Of a stretch of 10,817 bases of DNA, positions 6,411 to 10,817 are shown piece by piece. This DNA is from Phytoactinopolyspora endophytica (GTDB lineage: Bacteria > Actinomycetota > Actinomycetes > Jiangellales > Jiangellaceae). The stretch is taken from positions 505,159-515,975 of the forward strand of contig NZ_ML142850.1 of assembly GCF_004138495.1 (NCBI RefSeq), in the 5' to 3' direction. The notes under the pieces are model-generated. The model saw only the letters and a program-made list of their open reading frames with translations. It was not told the origin of the DNA and did not search any database. Every line of letters begins with the position of its first letter. Position 1 is the first letter of the stretch. The translations under genes and the position numbers were made by a program.

Positions 6411-7592
6411 TCAGCTGGCGGCCGCGCTCCCCTCGACGGCGTCCGCGAGCATCGGGACGAGCTCCTCGAGCAGCAACGGCAGGCTCAACACGGTCACGAA
6501 CGACGTGGCCGCACCCAGTGGATCACTGGACTCAAGGAAGACCTCCCGCTGCTCGGTGTGCACCGGCAACGACTCGTACAGCGCACCACCCACGTCCTCC
6601 GCCTCGGCAGCATCCAGCCAGACGATCGCGTCCACGTCGAGCATCTCGACCCGCTCCTCGCTGAGGTTCGCGCCGAACTCGTCGCCGGTCACGTCCGCCA
6701 AGCCGTCCGGCAGCTCGAATCCCAGGGCGGTGAGGAACTGGCCGCGAGGGTCGTCCGGGCCATACACGAAGATGCCCTCGTACGGCGTGGCCATGACGGC
6801 GGTAGCCTCGGCGAACGCCGGATACTCGGCACGCGCGGCATCGAACTGGGCTTCGACGTCGTCGATCAGCGCCTCCGCCTCGTCCGCCATACCGACAGCC
6901 CGGCCCGTCGTGCGGGTGAGCTCCGCCCACCCGATGCCGTAGTCAACCTGGCCCGCCGGATGGCCGACCGTCGGAGCTATCTCCGACAACCTCTCGTACT
7001 CCTCCTCCGTCACGCCGGAGTACAACGCGAGAATCAGGTCCGGATCCTCGGCAGCGATACCCTCGTAGTTGATGTCGGTCGAGTCGCCGACCACGACGGG
7101 GGCCTCCCCTCCGGCCGCTTCCAGCTCGTCGGCCGCCCACGGCCAGATCGCACCCGGCTGCTCGCCGAACCATTCGGTCGTTGCCACGGGCACGATCCCG
7201 AGTGCCAGCAAGGCGTCCTGGTCCATCAGCCCAACGGCCGCGACCCGCTCAGGCCGCTCGGGCACCGTCGTGCTTCCATACGTGTGCTCGATGGTCACCG
7301 GAAACGCCGCATCGCCCGTATCACCGCCCGCGTCACCGCTCGACTCTCCGCCTGCGTCGCCGCCCCCTTCGTCGCCTTCGCCCGTACTCACGTCGTCGGT
7401 CGCGTCGTCGCCCGCATCATCCGAGCCGCAGCCGGCGAGCAGGAGCACGCCACACACCAGAGCCGCAAATGCGGCACGGGCCACAGGGCCATGGCCTGGG
7501 AACCGCAGAGCCACCCCCACGCTCGCACCCGCGCTCGCACCCGCACCTGAGCTCGCGCGGCCCCCACGCTCGTCCATTCGCAGTCTTCTCAC
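6411..7592 (-). CDS. Ferric-siderophore ABC transporter substrate-binding lipoprotein (first)
   Basis: This 393-residue FecB/FhuD-class binding protein has a lipobox (LAGC, Cys55) after the hydrophobic stretch AAFAALVCGVLLLAGC, so it is exported and lipid-anchored. An acidic Asp/Gly/Glu-rich linker (56-96) follows, then VTIEHTYGSTTVPERPERV, the family's usual opening. Later motifs are LILALYSGVTEEEYERLSEIAPTV and a helical hinge region. It would deliver ferric siderophore to a permease not in this window. The GTG at 7592 has GGGAG about eight bases upstream but gives an unusually long 36-residue n-region; a GTG at 7484 would give a normal signal peptide but lacks a clear ribosome site. Two iron boxes upstream imply repression by a DtxR/IdeR/DmdR-type regulator. 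Confidence 0.93.
   Translation of the reverse strand: MRRLRMDERGGRASSGAGASAGASVGVALRFPGHGPVARAAFAALVCGVLLLAGCGSDDAGDDATDDVSTGEGDEGGGDAGGESSGDAGGDTGDAAFPVTIEHTYGSTTVPERPERVAAVGLMDQDALLALGIVPVATTEWFGEQPGAIWPWAADELEAAGGEAPVVVGDSTDINYEGIAAEDPDLILALYSGVTEEEYERLSEIAPTVGHPAGQVDYGIGWAELTRTTGRAVGMADEAEALIDDVEAQFDAARAEYPAFAEATAVMATPYEGIFVYGPDDPRGQFLTALGFELPDGLADVTGDEFGANLSEERVEMLDVDAIVWLDAAEAEDVGGALYESLPVHTEQREVFLESSDPLGAATSFVTVLSLPLLLEELVPMLADAVEGSAAAS
7520..7547. repeat. 12-bp tandem repeat near the start of the first binding protein
   Basis: The 12-base unit CGCTCGCACCCG occurs twice in tandem (7520-7543), with part of a third copy. On the minus strand it encodes the low-complexity Ala/Gly/Ser stretch AGASAGAS between the GTG at 7592 and the signal-peptide core. 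A multiple-of-three unit keeps frame if copy number changes. The same stretch would be untranslated leader if the GTG at 7484 is the real start. Confidence 0.6.
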
Positions 7593-7638
7593 ACCACAAC
7601 TCCCGTCTCGTCGATAGGTGGCACACCATCGGCCAAAG

Positions 7639-7672
7639 TATCATTAGCCTCACCTTACTTAGGCATACCTTA
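7639..7672. promoter_or_regulatory. Two overlapping DtxR/IdeR/DmdR-type iron boxes
   Basis: TTAGCCTCACCTTAC (7644-7658) and TTAGGCATACCTTAC (7659-7673) are adjacent 15-bp direct repeats with 12 identities. Each belongs to a 19-bp window (7639-7657 and 7654-7672) that matches the iron-box consensus TTAGGTTAGGCTAACCTAA or its complement at 13 and 12 positions. They lie 47-80 bases before the first binding-protein gene, as expected for iron-dependent repression. The region is more AT-rich than its surroundings. Confidence 0.7.
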
Positions 7673-7704
7673 CGGGACCCCGAACAGTCCGCATAAACCA
7701 CCGG

Positions 7705-7772
7705 GGTTCGTGGCCTCACGTAACGTTTGGCGGGCCTGGAGATCGTTGTAGCGTTACCTGAGGCCACGAACC
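7705..7772. repeat. 64-bp palindromic intergenic element, copy 1
   Basis: The core element is 7707-7770. Its arms (7707-7725, TTCGTGGCCTCACGTAACG, and 7752-7770) pair with a single mismatch (7719 with 7758), and two further G-C pairs extend it to 7705-7772. The 26-base centre is unlike those of the other two copies. It lies between the iron boxes of the first binding protein and the AbiEi-like gene. Confidence 0.9.
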
Positions 7773-7793
7773 GACCGAGGCCCGGCCTTCAGG
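7757..7793 (+). other. Alternative hairpin sharing the right arm of palindrome copy 1
   Basis: Bases 7757-7765, part of the right arm of the 64-bp palindrome, can also pair with 7784-7793 through nine base pairs with one bulged base (7788). The two foldings exclude each other. In a plus-strand transcript toward the AbiEi-like gene this resembles an attenuator, but nothing else supports that. Confidence 0.4.
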
Positions 7794-7908
7794 TCGCACC
7801 AGAGCCGTCTATCCACAGCTGCCGTCGTCGGACGTATGCGCCCCGGGGTTCTCCACATTCGGCCAGGTGACCTTCCCCGCGTGTCTCTGGTCGCGAACGA
7901 TAGGCGAC

Positions 7909-8917
7909 GTGCCCGAACGCGTGAACCACCTGTCAGGTGACGTGGAAGACCTGCTTCTCATCGGCGACGGTCTACTCACGGTTGCCGGCGCACGCGAGGC
8001 GGGTATCACGCGGCCGCGGCTTCAACGGCTCGTGCAGGCCGGACTTCTGATCCGGCTAGCCAAGGGCATCTATGCCCGCCGTGAGGATTACGAGAACGCG
8101 GAACCGTGGCACGCATTCGCGCTACGCTCACGGGCGTTCACGACGGCGTGCGGCCCGGACGCATACGCAGCCGGCTGGTCGGCCGTGGCAGTTCGCGGCC
8201 TGCCCACCGTCAGCCCACCGCCGGAGAAGCCGATGGTCGTGGTTCCCCTGGAAGCGGGGTGGGCGAAGAACTCCACATTCGGCGAGATCAGAAGGGCGGA
8301 CTTGCCGCCGGAGCAACGTTCCGTCGTCGGCCGCTGTCCGACAGTGACCGACGCCCGGCTGGTCGTTGACATCGCTCGCACCCAGCCCCCGAGAGGACGC
8401 ATTGGTCCTCGCCGACGCTGCACTGGCATCGGGCACCACCGTGGAGAAACTCACCCATGTCCTCGGGATGCAACTCGGCTGGCCAGGAGCATCCGCGGCG
8501 AGATGGGTCGTTGAGCACGCGGACGCCTATGCGGAGTCCCCGCTTGAGGCGTTGGGACGGCTCACGTTCATCGAACACGACCTGCCCGTCCCCGTCTCGA
8601 ACGCCTGGATCGAGCTCGGCCCGGTGCGGCTCCGCCCGGACCACCTCCTCGACGACCGATGGCTGATCTTCGAAGGCGACGGCGACACTAAGTACAACAA
8701 CCGTCTCGACGCCGCGACCGTGATCCGTCATCAGCGTGAGCGGGAATGGCAGCTCCGTGAGCACGGACTCGAGGTTCACCGCTATGGCTGGCCGGACGCT
8801 CGTCACAGCCGTGGGCAACTTGCCGAGCGGTTCCGGGCGGTGATCGCCGCACACCCGCCACGTACCCACCCGTGTCCTTGGTACCGGGAACGCAGGACGT
8901 ACCGGCACGTGGCCTAG
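7909..8917 (+). pseudogene. Frameshifted AbiEi-like / DUF559-domain gene
   Basis: Two overlapping frames make one family-like protein. The first gives a winged-helix domain (LLTVAGAREAGITRPRLQRL to AKGIYAR, about 22-56) and a middle part ending VTDARLVVDIARTQP. The second continues PREDALVLADAALASG and a DUF559 (VSR-like endonuclease fold) end with SPLEALGRLTFIEHDLP and LIFEGDGDTKY. The frames join if one C is removed from CCCCC at 8386-8390, which would give about 335 residues. This actinobacterial family is usually labelled type IV antitoxin AbiEi-like, although no AbiEii toxin gene is adjacent. The start is uncertain; GTG at 7909 has AGG just upstream, and GTG at 7867 is also in frame. It may be a pseudogene, a sequencing error or a phase-variable gene. 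Confidence 0.75.
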
Positions 8918-8947
8918 AAGGCTCGTGGCCCGAAGGACTTCGTGGCC
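8908..8947 (+). repeat. Three spaced CGTGGCC motifs at the end of the AbiEi-like gene
   Basis: CGTGGCC occurs at 8908-8914, 8924-8930 and 8941-8947, 16 and 17 bases apart. The third copy is the left arm of palindrome copy 2. The second (extended to 8931) could pair perfectly with 8993-9000 of its right arm. This looks like repeated or decayed arm sequence beside the element. Confidence 0.55.
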
Positions 8948-9003
8948 TGACGTAACGTGTGAAGCTCTGGCGGATGCGCGCAGCGTTACGACGGGCCACG
9001 AAG
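8938..9003. repeat. 64-bp palindromic intergenic element, copy 2
   Basis: The core element is 8939-9002. Its arms (8939-8957, TTCGTGGCCTGACGTAACG, and 8984-9002) pair with one mismatch (8950 with 8991) and one G-T wobble (8948 with 8993); one more C-G pair extends it. The centre is again 26 bases with unrelated sequence. It lies between the convergent AbiEi-like gene and the second binding-protein gene, where it could serve as a terminator in both directions. Confidence 0.9.
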
Positions 9004-9032
9004 GCGAGCGCACCGGCGCCCCGCGCGGGCAG

Positions 9033-10049
9033 TCATCGCGTGGCGTCGGCGAGCAACGGCACGATGCCGTCGATCGCGTACTGCGTCGCCAGCGTCGTGC
9101 CGATCGCATAGGCAGCCGCCAAGTCGCCGTCGATGACGACAGAGCGTCCATCGGCGACGGCCGGCACGGACTGGAACTGGCGGTCCTCGGTGATGTCGGT
9201 GGTCGGTATGTAGATGGGAAATGCGACGACGACGTCGGCGTCCAACAGGTCAAGCCGTTCCGGAGAGATGTCCACCGAGAAGCCCTCAGGGCCGGGTTCG
9301 AGCTCCTCGATAGTGGGACTCTGCTGGAAGCCGAGCCTCTCCAGGAACACCACCCGCTGAGCGCCCTCGACGTACGCGCCCCAGCCCTCGCTGGTCTTCG
9401 GCGCGGCCACCACGGTCTTGCCCTGCCACTCCGGGTGCTCGGCCGCGGCGGCCTCGAAGGCCGCGTCCACCTCGTCGAGCAAGGCGTCGCCCTGCTCCGC
9501 CAGGCCCAGAGCTGTGGAGATCATCCTCACCTGTTGCTCGGGGCTGGTGAGGTAGCTGTCGCCGCCGTCAGGCACACCGACGGTCGTCGCGATGGACGAA
9601 AGCCGGTCGTAACGCTCCTGGTCACCCGAGCTTTTGACGTCGAGGATGAGATCAGGCTGGAGAGCGGCGACCGCCTCATAGGAGGGCTCGAGCGTCTCGA
9701 TGATCTCCGGAGGCTCGTCGTACAGCCCTTCCGCCCAGGGCCCGACTCCCTCGCCGCCGAACGCAAGCCAGTCTGAGGCGCCGACCGGTTGCACACCCAG
9801 CGCCAGCGCGGTCTCCGCATCGCCCCACCCGAGAGCCACCACACGTTCAGGCTGCTCATCAATGGTGACCTCACCGAACTTGGTCTCGACAACCGCCGGG
9901 AACGTGCCGTCGGGTGCGCGCTCACTGTCATCCGCCGAGCCGTCCGGCGCGCTTCCTCCGCCCTCCGTGGCGGTGTCATCGCTCCCGCAAGCAGCGAGGA
10001 CGAGAGCAGCGGCGCCGGCCGCGATCACCGCGATGCGCGTGAACCTCAT
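9033..10049 (-). CDS. Ferric-siderophore ABC transporter substrate-binding lipoprotein (second)
   Basis: This 338-residue protein has a textbook lipoprotein signal: MRFTRIAVIAAGAAALVLAAC with Cys21 as the lipid-modified residue. An acidic Gly/Asp/Ser linker (22-49) leads to FPAVVETKFGEVTIDEQPERV, typical of FecB/FhuD-class proteins. Later stretches are ALGWGDAETALALGVQPVGA, LQPDLILDVKSS and DLLDADVVVAFP. It should bind a ferric siderophore outside the membrane and work with the FecE-type ATPase encoded just upstream. It differs from the first binding protein in linker and loops, so the two may serve different ligands. ATG at 10049 is preferred, with AGGAAGG about eleven bases before it; the in-frame upstream extension to 10124 runs through palindrome copy 3. 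No iron box is visible between it and the ATPase gene. Confidence 0.95.
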   Translation of the reverse strand: MRFTRIAVIAAGAAALVLAACGSDDTATEGGGSAPDGSADDSERAPDGTFPAVVETKFGEVTIDEQPERVVALGWGDAETALALGVQPVGASDWLAFGGEGVGPWAEGLYDEPPEIIETLEPSYEAVAALQPDLILDVKSSGDQERYDRLSSIATTVGVPDGGDSYLTSPEQQVRMISTALGLAEQGDALLDEVDAAFEAAAAEHPEWQGKTVVAAPKTSEGWGAYVEGAQRVVFLERLGFQQSPTIEELEPGPEGFSVDISPERLDLLDADVVVAFPIYIPTTDITEDRQFQSVPAVADGRSVVIDGDLAAAYAIGTTLATQYAIDGIVPLLADATR

Positions 10050-10074
10050 GCTGTGAAGAACCTTCCTGTCGTGT

Positions 10075-10106
10075 CGAAACCCGCTGCACCCTCGGGCCGG
10101 GTTTCG
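10075..10106 (-). other. Hairpin overlapping palindrome copy 3, in the leader of the second binding protein
   Basis: Perfect 9-bp arms, CGAAACCCG (10075-10083) and CGGGTTTCG (10098-10106), enclose a 14-base loop. The right arm shares bases 10103-10106 with the left arm of palindrome copy 3, so both cannot fully form at once. It lies 26 bases before the gene's start. Attenuation between the ATPase and binding-protein genes, or partial termination that sets their ratio, are possible roles. Confidence 0.55.
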
Positions 10107-10168
10107 TGGGCTCAGGTAACGCACGCGGCTCGGGGAACGCTGCCAGGAGTTACGTCAGCCCACGAAGC
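10101..10168. repeat. 64-bp palindromic intergenic element, copy 3
   Basis: The core element is 10103-10166. Its arms (10103-10121, TTCGTGGGCTCAGGTAACG, and 10148-10166) pair with three mismatches (10113, 10115 and 10121 with their partners); a wobble and a G-C pair extend it to 10101-10168. The centre is 26 bases. Where copies 1 and 2 have C paired with G in the arm, this copy has G (10110) paired with C (10159), a compensatory double change. It lies between the ATPase and second binding-protein genes on the same strand. Confidence 0.88.
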
Positions 10169-10183
10169 CGCCGGTACACCGGC

Positions 10184-10817
10184 TCACGCGTGTCCGGGCC
10201 GCGTGCGGTCACGTCCGAGCGGGGCGACCATGGGCGTCGCGGTGACCGGGTCGGGTACCACCCGGCACTGCAGGCCGAAGACCTCTTCGACGAGGTCGGC
10301 GGTGACGATCTCCCGCGGCGCTCCTTCGGCGACGACGCGCCCGTCCTTCATCGCGATCAGGTGGGTCCCGTAACGGGCCGCGTGGTTCAGGTCATGCAGG
10401 ACCGCCACCAGGGTGTTGCCGTCATGGTGCAGATCGGTGAAGAGCTCCAGCAGCTCGATCTGGTGCGTGATGTCCAGGAACGTCGTCGGCTCGTCGAGCA
10501 GAAGCAGGGGCGTCTGCTGCGCCAGCACCATCGCCACCCAGACCCGCTGACGCTGGCCACCGGAGAGCTCGTCGACGAGCCGCGCCGACAGATCCGAGAC
10601 CCCGGTCGCGGCCATAGCGTCGAGAACGGCCTGCTCGTCGGCGTCGCTCCACTGGCGGATGAGCTTCTGATGCGGGTATCGGCCCCGGGCCACCAGGTCC
10701 GCGACCGAGATCCCGTCCGGCGCGATCGAGCTCTGTGGCAGCAACCCGAGCCGGCGGGCGACCTCTTTGGCCTTGTACGAGGTGATCGACTTCCCGTCGA
10801 GCACCACTGATCCGGCC
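10184..10817 (-). CDS. Ferric-siderophore ABC transporter ATPase, FecE/FepC type (5' end missing)
   Basis: The visible 210 residues are the C-terminal part. The reading frame is open to the right edge (AGSVVLDGKSIT...), so the N-terminus with Walker A lies beyond the window. Present are the Q-loop (GLLPQSS), YPHQ-type helical region, signature LSGGQRQR, Walker B LLLLDEPTTFLD, and H-loop VLHDLNHA, followed by the FecE-like end (HLIAMKDGRVVAEGAPREIVTADLVEEVFGL). It supplies ATP-driven import of ferric siderophore across the cytoplasmic membrane. The second binding protein follows it on the same strand after 134 bases; the permeases may be encoded upstream, outside the window. Confidence 0.95.
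   Translation of the reverse strand, partial: AGSVVLDGKSITSYKAKEVARRLGLLPQSSIAPDGISVADLVARGRYPHQKLIRQWSDADEQAVLDAMAATGVSDLSARLVDELSGGQRQRVWVAMVLAQQTPLLLLDEPTTFLDITHQIELLELFTDLHHDGNTLVAVLHDLNHAARYGTHLIAMKDGRVVAEGAPREIVTADLVEEVFGLQCRVVPDPVTATPMVAPLGRDRTRPGHA

Noticed and set aside
6558..7550. A 330-residue plus-strand ORF
   Set aside because: It is antisense to the first binding-protein gene and has Arg/His-rich shadow composition with no recognisable motif.
7809..7817. DnaA-box-like CTATCCACA (and TTATCCACT at 1613-1621)
   Set aside because: Single, imperfect and isolated 9-mers without a cluster, an AT-rich unwinding region or replication genes.
7852..8283. Repeated 13-mer ctccacattcggc at 7852-7864 and 8271-8283
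   Set aside because: One copy is upstream of and one within the AbiEi-like gene; flanks differ and nothing suggests function, so chance is likely.
8288..9253. A 321-residue minus-strand ORF
   Set aside because: It runs antisense through the AbiEi-like gene, through palindrome copy 2 and into another frame of the second binding-protein gene; no coherent protein.
8925..9776. A 283-residue plus-strand ORF
   Set aside because: It is antisense to the second binding-protein gene and starts inside the palindrome region; no domain is visible.
7705..10168. The 64-bp elements as integron attC sites of a cassette array
   Set aside because: Spacing of one gene per element is suggestive, but attC sites need RYYYAAC and GTTRRRY at their outer ends. 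Here the outer ends are TTCGTGG, the GTAAC/GTTAC parts are internal, gene orientations differ, and no integrase is visible.

Overview
The window is GC-rich DNA from an actinomycete (phylum Actinomycetota). The signs are third-position G/C coding, GTG and TTG starts, leaderless-looking starts, a LacI-family regulator, a BcrA-like ABC transporter paired with a NarL-type two-component system, and siderophore-uptake genes under a DtxR/IdeR-type iron box. The genus cannot be assigned from the sequence alone. No rRNA, tRNA, CRISPR array, transposase or integrase gene is visible.

Layout, left to right. (1) 1-1184: a palindrome that looks like a LacI operator, a possible 25-codon leader ORF, and a LacI-family repressor. 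(2) 1214-2458: a small two-helix membrane protein (-), a regulatory region with a Fur/Zur-type box and a SoxR-type box, a DUF6506-like protein (+), a strong bidirectional terminator, and the cysteine-free (zinc-independent) ribosomal protein L31 (-) with its own Zur-like box. (3) 2531-6355: an ABC exporter (ATPase and permease, -) divergent from a sensor kinase and LuxR-type response regulator (+), with a long inverted repeat between them. The layout suggests that the two-component system controls the exporter. (4) 6411-10817: a ferric-siderophore uptake region with two different substrate-binding lipoproteins and a FecE/FepC-type ATPase cut by the right edge, all on the minus strand. A plus-strand AbiEi/DUF559-like gene, broken by one extra C, lies between the two binding proteins. 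The permeases are not in the window and may lie beyond the right edge.

The most unusual structure is a set of three intergenic palindromes at 7707-7770, 8939-9002 and 10103-10166. Each is exactly 64 bp, with related 19-bp inverted arms around an unrelated 26-bp core, and compensatory base changes keep the arms paired. They fall in successive intergenic gaps of the iron locus, and one arm of the first and of the third can also form a competing hairpin.

The largest stretch without a gene is 7593-7908. It holds two tandem iron boxes, the first 64-bp palindrome and an overlapping alternative hairpin. The window combines several metal and stress inputs: a zinc-type box before L31, zinc-type and redox-type boxes before the DUF6506-like gene, and iron boxes before the first binding protein.
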